64,000 nt of DNA. It comes from Gentiana macrophylla. Lineage: Eukaryota > Streptophyta > Magnoliopsida > Gentianales > Gentianaceae. The DNA lies in the NCBI GenBank assembly GCA_026214975.1, contig CM047810.1:98596316-98660315 (forward strand), given 5' to 3'. A model generated the notes under the pieces. That model worked only from the letters and a program-made list of their open reading frames with translations. It did no database searches and was not told the DNA's origin. Position numbers and translations under genes: made by a program. Shown in pieces: positions 33,889 through 45,464 of this stretch (its first letter is position 1; the number at the start of each line of letters is the position of its first letter).

Positions 33889-34706
33889 CAGACATCGTTG
33901 AGCAATGTCTAGGTGCTGTAAACCCCCCCACACCCACACACACATCCTGCAAGGAAGATTTCTAAACATTCCCTTTGGTATTGTAGATATTAATTTTGCA
34001 CAGTATGAAAATTACAGAGTGCTAGAAATTGTAAGCTTTAACCCAATCTTCAAAACATGTTCATTAAGGCCTGGTTTGTAAATGTTTAAGATGTAGTCCT
34101 CCAATCTATTTCATTGATATATTTAATCCAAACTATTGTCTTTCTTCTTTGGACAGGCATTCCATCAACGTTCTAGTATTCGTGTTAGGGATAATTACAC
34201 TTTGGAACTATTTCGTTTCATGATTTTTGTTTTTTTTTATCCCTAATGTTTCATCTTGATACTTTTATCGTTCCGGTCTATTTTCACCATGTGTCGGGTT
34301 TTTATTGGTTAAAGCATTTTGTACCATGAATGTTGGTTGTTTGATATGTGGCGTTTTGGATGGAATTTTTTTTTTACAGATGTTGTGCAAAAAGGCCTAG
34401 ACGAAATATTGGGGATAAAATTGCAAAAATCGTAAAACAAAAGGGATCAGAAGTATTTATATCTCATTGGTGTTATCAAACTTGCAAAGAAAAGTTTTGT
34501 TTTTAGCATGAATCTGCAAGGTTTAGAAAATGCTGCAAAAAAAAAAAGAGTATCAAGTGCCGTAACCCTCCCTCCCCCCCCCCCCCCAACCCCCCTCTTT
34601 TGCCCAGTGGCGATCATTCAAACTAGTATGATCAGACTACTTCTCAAGACTTAGAGTCAAAATCAAAGTGACTATGATAGATGAAGTGATAAATTGAAAG
34701 TGTAAA
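33889..34706. other. Intergenic with C-run and CA-rich stretch
   Basis: 33924-33947 is C/CA-rich and 34569-34590 is a C-rich run of more than 15 bases. The rest is AT-rich non-coding DNA. Confidence 0.5.
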
Positions 34707-36115
34707 GCCGACATTTTAGGTATTATTTTGTCTTTTATTTTCACAAAGTATGTTGCAGCCACCTCCATTCTTTCAAAGGGATGGAAATTTTCGTGGATGA
34801 CAGTCGATAATCTTTCTTTCAGCCATTAGGGTAACAACGAAGTTAAAGATATGAAATTCGTAGAAGATGTCACCCGTGTTTTGCTTCTCCGTGATGCTAG
34901 ATCACTAAAAACGTTTCGTTTGTGTTTCGTGTACGTTCGTTGATCAGAACTTTAATTACAAGAAATGTCCAAGGGATTTTTCTATGCGCTGAAAATCATA
35001 TTGGGCTAAATAATAGTCCTCGACCGATTGAGATGCCTATAAGTGTTTTCAGGTGCGACTCTCTACGATCATTGGAATTGTGTGAGGGCGTTTGTCTTTG
35101 TGACTCGGATGCGGTTTTTCTTCCAAGACTCAAAACTCTAAAGCTTTTTTCGGTTGAATTCAAGTCTACGGATGCTTTTAAAGAACTTATAAGAGTATGC
35201 TCACACTCTTATATAGAGGTGAGCTTTTCGCTAATTTCCGATGTGGGATTTTACACACATTTGTAACGCCCAGCACTCCGGCGCTGGTAGCGCTACATGA
35301 GCCATAAATTGTCCGTCAATCGCTAGACCGTCGTCCTCGCTGGTCTAAAAGCGGCTAACCCGAGTTGACAAGATATTTTATGTCTCACACTTATATATAG
35401 GTGAGCTTTCGCTAATTTCCCGATGTGGGATTTTACATTCTCACCCCCTAGAAGGGATCGACGCCTCGCCAGACGGCCAAGATCGGTCCCTGGATCGCCC
35501 CTACCGGAGGCAACTACGCCATCTTTCTTATACGGTGGCGCTTAGGCCGCCTCGATAGTCGGCTCCGATACCATTCTCGTAACGCCCCTGCACTGGCGCT
35601 GGTAGGCTACATGAGCCATAAATTGTCCGGTCAATCGCTAGACCGTCGTCCTCGCTTGGTGCAAAGCGGCTAACCCGAGTTGACAAGATATTTTATGTCT
35701 CACACTTATATAGAAGGTGAGCTTTACGCTAATTTCCGATGTGGGATTTTACATTCTCACCCCCTGCCAGAAGGATTGGCGTCCTCGCCAGACGGCCAAG
35801 ACCGGTCTGGATAAATCCTACCAGAGGCAACTACACCATCTTTCTTATACGGTGCGGCGCTTAGGCCGCCTCGATAGTCGGCTCGATATCATTCTCGTAA
35901 CGCCTGGACGGCGCCAGTAACTTACATAAGCCATAAATTGTCCGGTCAATCGCTAGACCGCCGCCCTCGCTTGGTCTAAAAGTCTAAAAGCTAACCGAGT
36001 TGACAAGATATATTATGTCTCACACTTATATAGAGGTGAACTTTCTGCTAATTTCCCGATGTGGGATTTTACATGCTCGATCTTAGAATTTGTTTCGATG
36101 TCTCAATTGAGATAT
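34707..36115 (+). pseudogene. F-box/LRR pseudogene split by a TRIM array
   Basis: 34707-34920 reads a decayed F-box (ILGIILSFIFTK, TSILSKGWKFSW) with a stop at about 34830. 34922-35202 reads the LRR part (LITRNVQGIFLCAE, MPISVFRCDSLRSLELCEG, FLPRLKTLKLFSVEFKS, FKELI). The sequence is cut at 35202 and resumes at 36074 with ML-DLRICFDVS, the expected continuation of the SGCPML block. Exon 2 and FBD are not seen after it. Multiple stops make this a clear pseudogene. Confidence 0.8.
35203..36073 (-). mobile_element. TRIM (miniature LTR retrotransposon) in tandem arrangement
   Basis: Repeated 175-bp LTR-like units end GATGTGGGATTTTACA at 35255, 35437, 35753 and 36073. Full units are 35262-35437, 35580-35753 and 35898-36073, with a partial one at 35203-35255. 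Two internal segments of about 142 bp (35438-35579, 35754-35897) end next to a sequence that on the minus strand reads ATGGTATCGGAGCC, a tRNA-Met-like primer site. TGCTC flanks both ends (35198-35202, 36074-36078). No coding capacity. The size and layout match a TRIM that forms LTR-internal-LTR-internal-LTR chains. Confidence 0.78.
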
Positions 36116-36734
36116 TTAACTCGGTCTGTCAATTTCCAGAACATTCTAGTACATGCCTATTTTTAAATACCTTCTAGTGCATGCCTATTTTTAAATATTG
36201 TTTTGGTGATCTCTCAATGCCCAGGACATTCCGGTACATGCCTAATTTTAAATACTCGTGTCTCGGGTAGATTTAATGAATGTCCTGAAATGCCCCTGAA
36301 ATATCTATTGGAAACCAATAATATAATATTTTTTAGAAAAAAAAAAAATCCAAAACGAATTTGCATATGTGGTATACATATAAAAACACTACATACGTAT
36401 AGAGCAAGAAACTGAAAATATATATATATATTATATATATATAGTCTGCGGTTTTCATTATACATGGACAGAATTAGGGTAACCAGAGATTCAGACCTTT
36501 AATGGCGGCACAGCAGAATCAAATTCTATGGTTTTTTGCAATATCAAGTGATTATACAGCTAGATTTCTCTCCGATTTCTCAGTAATTTATCTCTATATT
36601 ACGCTTTTTTTTCCATCAGCAATAGTGTATTAAATCGCAGCCCCTTTCCTCCTCTTTAGGTAGCCTGATAAACACTAGTGGAAGTTATTCAAATCACAGC
36701 TGAATCCGATACGATTGACCAGTAGTAGTCAAAG
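36116..36734. other. Intergenic with small direct repeats; promoter of the 36.7-kb gene
   Basis: Three copies of TACATGCCTATTTTTAAATA-type words occur at about 36150, 36178 and 36235. 36418-36442 is a TA run. 36660-36734 resembles the leader before 18075 (TGATAAACACTAGT...ATTCAAATCACAGCTGAATC), likely the 5' UTR. Confidence 0.5.
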
Positions 36735-38450
36735 ATGAAGCAGCCAAAAGAATCCAATATACATCTCCGTGATTCTTCCGGGAGGAATCAAGAAAGCAAC
36801 GGTTATGATTTGGTTGCAGATAGGATCGGCGATTTACCGGACTCCATTCTTGGTATTATTCTGTCTTTTCTTCCCACAAAGGAAGCTGTAGCGACTTCCG
36901 TTCTTTCAAAAAGATGGGAACTCTTATGGGTGACTATCCAAAATTTTGATTTCAGATTTAATGGTGACCAAATAAAGGATGGAGATGAAGAGATGAAATT
37001 CATCCGATTTGTTGACCGTGTTTTGCTTCTGCTTCTACATGATGCTGGATTTCTAAATAAGTTTTGTTTCTACTGGGATCATAATTGTATTCCATCCCAT
37101 GCCATTTCCTGGATCAACACTGCAATTAGAAAAAATGTTCATGAGCTTTTAATATCTGTTAGGACTAGTGTTTTGGATGATTTTCCTGGACCACTTGAAA
37201 TGCCTATAAGTTTCTTCAATTGTGACTCGTTACGATCTTTGGAGTTGGTTGACAACATTTCTGTTTCAGCAACTGCGGTTTGCTTTCCAAGACTCGAAAG
37301 TCTAAAACTTGATTCGGTTTTTTTCTGGCCCGAAGAAGCTTTTGAAAAATTTATAAGTGGATGTCCAATGTTAAAATTTCTGGACATGCATATGTCCATT
37401 TGGGACCTTTTTCGCAATTATGATCTTAAAGGTTTTACATATATAATATCTTCAACTTCCTTAAGACGTCTTGAGCTAAATTTGTATAGTGATTGGAATG
37501 AGGAAGATACTTATTTCAGATGAAGCTAGTCGACACTTGCTCACTTGAGTACCTCAAGCTAGAAGGTTTTATATATGAGATTGTTGTGAAAAAGTCTAAG
37601 CTCTCTGACTGAAGCCGATCTTAGGATTAAGGTACCGACAATGGAATTCTTTGAAGCCAACTTTTGCAACTCATTCATTGAAGCAGTTCGTGCTTTTAAC
37701 TTTGCAAAAGTTTTAACTTTATCAGCTGATGTTATGTGGGTAAGCTTCTATATTCTCTATGAGTTTTATACCAATATTAGACTTCTTTGTGAATATTGTT
37801 GCCTAGACCGAATCAACATGGCACTTGATATGTTATGTTACAATTTTTTTCTTCTTTTTCTTTTGTTACTTGACGTCATTCAAAATCGGAAGATAACATT
37901 ATATAGTGGAAATACATGATCATTGACATTTGATATTCTCAGGCTCTTAATTTTGCCACAATCAGCTTGTCGACTAAGTTTACGAGATTGATGAAATTGG
38001 AGACAGGAACTTATTGGTGTGAATCGTGTGATTGTAGCTCATTACCGGATTTCCTTCAATGCTCAGACAATTTAGAAGCTCTTACAATTTATCAGGTTAG
38101 ATAAAGACACCTGGAATGTGTGAGTGTTACTCAAAGCGAGGAGATAGTACATTTTTTTAATAAAACATTTCCATGTAGTATATTTCATGATATGTTCTCT
38201 GTGACGTCAGGTTTCAGGATGTAAGTATTATGGTTACTCAGATTGGACAGATCCTGCACAAGTTCCGAGATGCTTGTCAAACAGCTTGAAGAAAGTTGTA
38301 GTTAATGATATTAATTATGTTAGTTTTGTTCGTGAAATGATACGTTATATATTAAAGAATGAAAGTGCTCTTGAAACTATGAAGATATTTTGTTGTGAAG
38401 ATATGCCGAATAGTGAAAACTTAATTACAGTTGTATCAAGAGATAGGTAA
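36735..38450 (+). CDS. F-box/FBD/LRR gene, best-preserved three-exon copy
   Basis: Exon 1 is 36735-37739, with the F-box at about residues 30-75 ([38 protein letters not shown]), then FVDRVLLL, SWINTAIRKNVHEL, MPISFFNCDSLRSLEL, FISGCPMLKFLDM and ISSTSLRRLEL. Exon 2 is 37943-38095 (51 codons, STKFTRLMKLETG). Exon 3 is 38211-38450, FBD (AQVPRCLSNSLKKVV, VREMIRYILKNESALETMKI), in phase throughout. Two single-base shifts in exon 1 (near 37520 and an A run near 37590) break the frame, and the stop at 38448 is earlier than in relatives. If the shifts are assembly errors, this is a functional SCF substrate receptor gene. The substrate is unknown. Confidence 0.82.
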
Positions 38451-39021
38451 TTTCCCGAATAAGGCGAAGGTGGACGTAATAAGTCCGTGTGACAGTGCCG
38501 CACGATGAAGCTAATATTTTAGAGACATTAATTTATCAAAGCATACCAGCCACAAGAGATAAGATTTGTCTTAAGAGATGATATAGTCAAGATTAGATAT
38601 GGTCTGTGTTCAAAATAAAGATTGTTTTGTATTGTTTTTTCTTTTTTTTGGTACTATGTTTTGTTATTTTTTAAATTTAGATGTATGTGTTTATTTTTTA
38701 TTTTTTTTTAGGGGAAAGCAACTATATGTGTTTATCTTAAATTAAGAGTCATGTCCTTTCTCTATCTACATTTGATATGCAACTATACAGCATTTTACTC
38801 AGAATTCATATAGATGGGGCATCGAAAATATGTATGAGATTTTAATCGTAAGATTAGTTTATATCTTTTTATTTTTATTTTATTTTATAGTTTAACTTGT
38901 TTTTCTTCATACGCCTTAAACGCCTCTCCTTATGGAGAGGTATTTACATTTATTTTTATTGAGGAATATCGTTGGATAAAAAAAATTGGTCCTTTCATCA
39001 AATTTGGTGTTTCTCAATAGT
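38451..39021. other. Intergenic; hairpin at 38923-38940
   Basis: AT-rich 3' flank of the F-box gene. CCTCTCC / GGAGAGG form a perfect 7-bp stem with a 4-nt loop. No coding signal. Confidence 0.5.
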
Positions 39022-39259
39022 GTTGTTGATAACTTTTATGGAATAGATAGTTTTTGGGAAAACTTAATAATTTCATTGATAGAACAAGTATATATATACA
39101 AGTAGTAGAAAACTAACCACTAAGTCATTTTCTAAAAGTAGGAAACATGGTATCATGGCTTTAACCAACAACAACTACCTAGTAATGGAAAACATGCGAA
39201 AATGGAAAATAACATAGCAAAACTTAATTAACATAATAATTAATTTAATTCTTCTAACA
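39022..39259 (-). repeat. Copia A 3' LTR
   Basis: The right end is set by CTAACA at 39259 next to the polypurine complement TCCTCCCATTAATC. The left end is taken as TGTTGTTGATAAC at 39022 (39025 is also possible). About 235 bp. Boundaries cannot be confirmed because its partner LTR is outside the window. Confidence 0.65.
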
Positions 39260-39292
39260 TTCCTCCCATTAATCTGAGCTGTCTGTTCAGAT

Positions 39293-40152
39293 TACATCAC
39301 ACATTCCCAGCTTGTCTCTAAGCTTCAGAAATTGATCCCTCTTCAGTCCTTTAGTAATAATGTCTGCCAATTAATCATCACTTCTGCAATGCAACAATCA
39401 ATGATCCCTTTTTCACATAGATCCCTTAGAAAGTGATACTTCACATCTATGTGCTTGCTTCTGTTGTATAAGACTGGATTCTTGGATAACTTAATGGTTG
39501 AACTGTTATCACAATACAAAATGTTTCCAGTCTGCTGAACTTGTCCTAGAACTTCCAGCAGTATTCTTAATCAGATCAGTTGACATGCACCATGTGCTGC
39601 TGCTACAAACCCTGCTTCTGTTGTGGATAGAGTGACTATTGGTTGCTTCTTTGATGACCAGTTGATAGCACTTGTTCCATACATAAGCACAAAACTAGAA
39701 GTACTCTTCCTGTCATCAACATCTCCAACATAATCACAGTCCGAAAATCCAGTCAGCTGAGCCTTCCCTGCTGTACCATACTTGATGCCAAGATTGATGG
39801 TTCCATTCAGATATCTTAGGATCCTTTTCACATAGTTTAAGTGGTCTGCTGATGGTGACTCCATGTATCTGCTTGCTACACTTACAACATACATGATGTC
39901 AGGTCTGGTTGCTGTCAAGTATAGAAGGCACCCTATCATCTGTTTGTACAAGGTGGGATTCACCTTACCACATGTTCCTTCTTTGGTAAGTTTCATACTA
40001 GCTTCACAGGGTGTGAGTGCTGGGTTGATATCCTTCATTCCAAACCTGCTAAGAATTTTAGATACATACTTCTTTTGAGAAACCAATATGGCTGACTCAG
40101 TCTGCTGAACCTCAATGCCCAAGAAATATTTCATTAGTCCCATGTTTGTCAA
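39293..40152 (-). pseudogene. Copia A RT C-terminus and RNase H
   Basis: 40152-39571 is open on the minus strand: MGLMKYFLGIEVQQTESAIL, KKYVSKILSRFGMKD, QMIGCLLYLTATRPDIMY, FSDCDYVGDVDDRKSTSSF, INWSSKKQPIVTLSTTEA. A stop follows. After a shift the RNase H continues down to about 39293 (YCDNSSTIKLSKNPVLYN, KYHFLRDLCEKG, ADIITKGLKRDQF), with another shift before the end. This is about two frame breaks in 290 residues. Confidence 0.88.
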
Positions 40153-40222
40153 TGCCCAAGAAATATTGCATTAGTCCCATGTTTGTCAATGCCCAAGAAA
40201 TATTGCATTAGTCCCATGTCTG
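40112..40222. repeat. 37-bp triplication at the A/B junction
   Basis: Three copies starting at 40112, 40149 and 40186 of a unit beginning TCAATGCCCAAGAAATATT. It encodes part of the Copia A RT and ends exactly where homology to the element B LTR begins. Confidence 0.9.
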
Positions 40223-40554
40223 CCCTTAAAGACAGAAGACATATAATACGTGCTAGGCTGTTTATACTATCAATGCCCTGTTTAATAGTACATCAGCCTA
40301 GAGACATTTAAGTATCAAACTTATTAAAGTGATTAGAGATCTTATCAACTATAATCGCCTATCATGGTTTCTCTATCACAGTTTAATACTAAGGATGTTA
40401 TCATATAACAATTCATAATTGGTTCTTTAAAAGAACGTATATATGACAACAGAAAAGCCATTTAATATATGTATAAACACAAAGAAATAGTAGAAATGAT
40501 CCGACCCGGTCGGATCCGGTCCAACCCGATTGGGTTTAGGACACTATTTCAACA
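40221..40554 (-). repeat. Copia B 3' LTR, truncated
   Basis: Aligns with 62781-63112, with about 14 substitutions and a small indel. It starts in element sense TGTTGAAATAGTG after a polypurine stretch. The remaining roughly 1.44 kb of LTR is missing at the boundary with Copia A. Confidence 0.9.
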
Positions 40555-41238
40555 ATCTCCCACTTGGCCTAAAACCAATCACTCGTACACACAAGACCAA
40601 GTTAAAACACAAGAATCTCATGCAATACTCGCAACCAGCCCTGGCCATGAACGGATCGCTATCTGTGGGGACTCAGACTATCTTCATACCATGCTCCAAA
40701 TGACCAAGTCAAAGGCCGCCTCAACACACACATGAATCTCGGACGAGACCCTGGTCCTTGCTTTAAGCAATGAATCCACTTACTATATCAGCTATATAGA
40801 AAGGGTGGAAGAACCGTTCAAGGTTCAGGAATGAACCTCCTAGATCCATGTACTGCTCCCACTGTGCCTCTAAGGCAATACTGTGTTTTGGCCTAAGTTG
40901 TAGATTTTACATTGACCCATAGCCAAGAACATTTCCAGCTCACTGTATCACTTAATCAAAGTGACTGCAAACCCAGACTGTAGCTCCCACTCGCCTTCAT
41001 AAGACTCAGGATATACGTATGTATAACTATATTTATCTGATTCCAAGTTTCGATAAACTAGGAAACCATCCTTAACTCGTTTAAGGATATTCTCGACATT
41101 CACCAGATTTACTTTCATACTTGCTCATGACTAGTTCACGGACCATGAACATCTGGCATTACTTTTATGATGGTTCCTATCGCAGTAGAAAAGGAAACCT
41201 TCAATAAGCATCATCTTTCATCTTATCTTTTGGACTTA
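40555..41238 (-). pseudogene. Copia B RNase H remnant
   Basis: The minus strand shows scattered matches to Copia RNase H: VKNILKRVKDGFLVY-like words near 41060-41110 and a degraded SGFAV segment near 40970. The 3' end has the sequence GGCCAAGTGGGAGATTGTTG, typical of the Copia polypurine tract and LTR start. Many stops and indels; no usable frame. Confidence 0.65.
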
Positions 41239-41243
41239 TGCCC
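41239..41243. other. Target site duplication of the Athila, left copy
   Basis: TGCCC, repeated at 56641-56645 on the other side of the element. Confidence 0.95.
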
Positions 41244-41483
41244 TGACAGGACCTTTACTAGTGCTATTACAATCCTTAACCGGCAGTGTACCGGGTCAAA
41301 TTGTAGCGTAATATGGTGAGTCAGGTGTCGAATCCTCAGGGAAGCGTGTGGTAATTTAGAGTGTGGTTAAACACCAAGAAGCTGTTATTAACTCAATCTA
41401 CGTCGCAGTTTTTTTCTTTTTCTTTTTAGTAACCGTCAAACAGTAAATAAATGCATAAAACTAAAACAGATATATATAGATAC

Positions 41484-41532
<49 letters not shown>

Positions 41533-41557
41533 GATATACATATATATATATAGATAC

Positions 41558-41590
<33 letters not shown>

Positions 41591-42959
41591 GATATAAATA
41601 TATAAAGGTACCAACACAATATATAGGATATAAATACTAGTAATTAGAAACTAGCCAAGAATATGTCATTGAATCAGTATCTCTTTTTAGTAGAAATAGA
41701 TGTGCTTGATCTTTCCTTATTTTAAGGTTAATCAATTATAGATAAACCGGTGTACTCCTAAGCTAGACAACTCCTCCTCACACGAGCGTATGAAATTATC
41801 ATATGTCAAAAGTCCTCTGTCCAATGTCATCCTCAAGCTCGGGAACTCCGTTTTGTCATACGGCCGGTATTTTGAGTATTGCTCAATTAAACAGGTGATT
41901 TTAACGTGATAATATCTTGAGTCCAATTTTCAATAAGATTTGTTTTTCTAGGACAAATCTGCCCCCGGGTAGGAAATAGGATTCCGTTTGTCAGGCGGCC
42001 ATTTTTACCCTCCGGTCTTTCTATTCATGATCGCGTATCCTAACTCTCTGGTCAGTTCATCATTAGGTTACGATTCTTGTTAAATCGAGTAGCTAATTCA
42101 ATTTTAACTTTTCATTAAGCGCAAATAGAAAGAGATTCATTATAATCGATTTTAATTCAATTTTAACATAGTCATCATCTATTTCCCTAAAAAGATAAAA
42201 CTAATTTAATTTCATATCTTGGCTAGATATAGAGTTAGCCTAATATCTTTATAACTAATATATAGATACTAATAACAACAAACAAACATAAATACATTAG
42301 AAAGTTACCAGATTACAATTGAAGCATCAGAGCCGTATTCTCCGGAAATAGCAACTCTTCTAACAACAACGAGCCTTGATAAGTTGTCTAAGTATTACAC
42401 GAGACTTATACTACATTATTATTTCGGAAAAGTGCCGTTTACGGTATTTACAGAACTAGAAACTAACTAAAGATAAGATATATATATATATATATATAAG
42501 TGATATATATATTGGTACACTCCACACAAACACCGCAAAATGAGTCTGTATTTATAGGCCAGTAGTAGTAGGCGGCGCGGGCGGGTCGATGCAGTGCGGG
42601 CGGTGCTGCTGATGGATATTCTCTTGTGTCGAGCCCATGTGTCGTTTGCGAGAGAGATTCGGCTCGGGCCGGTCTTTTCGGTTCGGGCGGACTTTGAAAA
42701 ATATCCTTCTTTGGTTTTCTTGTTTCGATATTAATTCTTCGCTTTTCATCACACGCACTTCAAACAGCTTAAAAACACGAGCCACAAGTAATTTCGACCA
42801 CAAAACTATAAGTTTTACTAAAATTATAACGATAATATCTATTTATAATGATTTAGATTTTTATGAGTTTTTAGATATATTTTTATAGAATTTATACGAT
42901 ATTATCGTAAATACGATATAAAAAGTCATATAATATAGTTATATTTTTATCATACATCA
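41244..42959 (-). repeat. Athila 3' LTR
   Basis: Starts TGACAGGACC and ends ATACATCA on the plus strand. Contains TA microsatellites (about 41488-41600 and 42479-42498) and a TATA box (42548-42557 on the plus strand reads GTATTTATAG). The CG-rich block beside it is degraded relative to the 5' LTR. Confidence 0.97.
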
Positions 42960-42976
42960 ACTACTCCCCACTTAGC
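42960..42976 (-). promoter_or_regulatory. Athila polypurine tract
   Basis: The minus strand reads GCTAAGTGGGGAGTAGT immediately before the 3' LTR. Confidence 0.85.
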
Positions 42977-44507
42977 TTTTGATCGTCCCTCGCAAAATAG
43001 CGATAATATATAAAATGTTATAATGCAAATAATATAGTTCTTCTAGACTAAATTTCTAACTTAGTAACGTATCTTTGTCAATATTATAATTATATTAATT
43101 TTATCTATCTAAGATTATTAAAAAGATAAAAAGTGTGTATAACTTAATAAATTAGTTATAAAATATTATCTAAATGAAATTCTACATGAATTACTTAACA
43201 AATATAAAATAAAATACTTAGAATAACTTTGTAATCGCCACTTTATGAAATTTCGGAATCAAAGACTAAGTCAAGTAGTTGGCAAAATGGCTTATAACGT
43301 TCAGGCTCAGGGTGTTTGGCTAATCGAAAGGATAACAAAGGAAAATCAAAAGAAATAGAAGCAAGCCGTACGTACTTACACCTTCAACTTTTGATCAAAA
43401 ATATCTTAATCAGTAACATCCTGACACTATTTTCAAAATTCTAACAACCATATTTTTTTTTTTAACTAATATATCCGAACTCATTGCCAGAATCGACTAT
43501 CTTTCAAGCGTCATGAGGTGAGAACGAATACATCAGCACCTAACTATTCCAACTTTTTCTTTTTCTAGAGAATAACAATATTTGATAAAAGATTGCCTTC
43601 CGAATAATATTTATTCCAATCTCAGCATATACCATTATTGAATTTCGATGTCGTCACCGCTATCCATAAGCACATACTAAACTTGCGGGATTTCAAGGAA
43701 ATGTAGACCATTTTAAGTTAAGGGTCGGTTATATCTAGTTAATCATAATGGCTAATTTCGAGTGAGGTCTTGATCACTCTACAAGGTGAGTGGGGACAAA
43801 ATTGAAATTGCGTTCGGGTAGGCTTATTTGGCCATAGTTAGTCAAAGTAATGCCAAAATCTCATCATTCCTAATCCGATTCCAAATTCATACTTGTCTTG
43901 AAAAGAAAATCATTCTAAAATTTTATTATAATTATAAGTAACTTTTGTCTAATTTAAAAAAAAATAATATTTCATACTATTTATCTAGGTATACATACTT
44001 AAAATCTTGATAAAAATCTAAAATAGATATAAATAATATAGAAATAATATATCGAGATTACTTTACTTAGTTAAAAAATTTATTCTATCCAAAAATACTA
44101 TCCATATTATAATAATTATATATTATTTCATCTATTTTCTTAAGAATAATTAAACTAAGTGTTTAAGCATTTGATATATTAAATTCAATTTATTTACTAA
44201 CCAATCTCTACTCCCCACTTACGAATTGGCATCGTCCCGATGTCTAATGGGTAGTAAATATTTGGTTTAGAAAATAAAATGAATTTTATAACGATTAAAT
44301 ATTTTACGTGTCATATGCATTTGTAGCGTTTATATAATATAGCATAAAACATAGTAAAACAACACACAAATATATTACAAAATTAAAAGAAAGTACAAGT
44401 TAACTACTAAAATACTACTTTAAACTAGAAAAACTGAAACTAAGTTAATTTATTCTTTCTTAAACTAACTTACTCTTACTTAACTTACTTCTTCGTCCTA
44501 AAACATC
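42977..44507 (-). other. Athila 3' non-coding region
   Basis: AT-rich, about 1.5 kb between the last ORF and the polypurine tract. No coding signal. CTCCCCACTTA-like words recur at 42963 and 44213; on the minus strand the second (TAAGTGGGGAG) is an extra polypurine-like tract. Confidence 0.6.
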
Positions 44508-45390
44508 TTAATTTTCTTCACTAGATGAACCTCCTGGGATACCAACTGGTAATATCCCAACCTGAGGAAGGCGAGCAGGGAAGATTTCATCTGTCGCTCT
44601 TTCTCGGACCCTAGCCAAATGAGTACAAATTCGGGATATCAACCATGCAAAAGGCATTGGCTGACGGTTTGGTCGTCTCCCAAAGGCAAAACTCACAGCA
44701 GCCTTTTGAATTAAGACTCCCCAATCTATAACAGCTCCACAAGCGATGGCAAATAACAACAACATTTCATCATCACTGATTTCAGAAAAATCAGCAGTAG
44801 GGTATACGGGAATTGATGAAACGCTTCCACGCTCTAAGATGGGGAAGTAAGGCGGCGGTGGAAATATCTTGATTATTATTATACTGCGTGAGAATATGAC
44901 TTGGTAAGATTCCTCCCGCTTGTTAATGAATCCAAAGAATGATCAAGTCTCCACCGATACTCAAAATGACTAGTAGGTGACGTTTGGGGTGGTGGTATGT
45001 GAAAAACGCTATTTATGATAATAGATGTGAAAGGAACAACAACACCTCTAACTGTAACAGCCTGTGTTGCTCCGACCGTGGTAGCTTCTGACAACATAGA
45101 ATAAAATTCTCTAACCAACGTAACGTTAACACTTCCTCTTGGCATACGACAAAATTGTTCCCACTCATCTGCTTCCATCCTTATGAATGCCCAATTATCC
45201 ACTTTTTGAAAATTTAGACCTTTTTCAATCAGCACCGGTGACTGGTTGAAATTGCTTATGAAGGGTTGTGAACCGAGGCATACATGGAATTGTAAGGAAC
45301 GGGGTGAAAAAACGGATAATGTGGATTAGGAAGTACGGAATTTGGGGTATGTGGAGAAGAATAGCTGTTAACTGACGAATGATCGGACAT
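44508..45390 (-). pseudogene. Athila downstream ORF, copy 2 (plant transposon protein type)
   Basis: On the minus strand an ATG at about 45390 opens MSDHSSVNSYSSPHTPNSV, then meets a stop near 45265. 45235-44879 is open (WEQFCRMPRGSVNVTLVREF, VRGVVVPFTS) and 44765-44508 carries the end (FAWLISRICTHLARV, IFPARLPQVG). Word order matches copy 1 at 46.3-47.4 kb (NVTLVREFYSMLS against NVTMVAEFYSVLS), so the two are diverged duplicates. The domain resembles the 'putative plant transposon protein' family found downstream of pol in Athila elements. Its function is unknown. At least two frame breaks. Confidence 0.75.
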
Positions 45391-45464
45391 TTTATACGCT
45401 CTTTATAAGAAAACAAGAAGCTTTATTCAGTGAATTAGCAATTGAGGAATGATGCATCTGTTTC

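Larger units (their letters stand above)
39022..40220 (-). mobile_element. Copia element A, left (3') part
   Basis: The 3' end of a minus-strand Copia: RT C-terminus, RNase H, polypurine tract and 3' LTR. Its 5' part resumes at 63113. The RT reading joins across the gap (FKEAMKT at 63.1 kb to MGLMKYFLGIEV at 40.15 kb), so one element was split by the insertion of element B. The other LTR lies beyond the window. Confidence 0.9.

Noticed and set aside
34569..34590. C-rich run as a regulatory or telomere-like element
   Set aside because: A short homopolymer without repeat structure; likely low complexity or a read error.
35203..36073. CRISPR-like array from regularly spaced repeats
   Set aside because: Units are 175 bp with 142-bp spacers that are themselves repeated, and primer-site-like sequences are present; this is a plant nuclear TRIM.
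41426..41617. Open frames in TA tracts (also 47486-47709)
   Set aside because: Pure microsatellite translation inside an Athila LTR or spacer.
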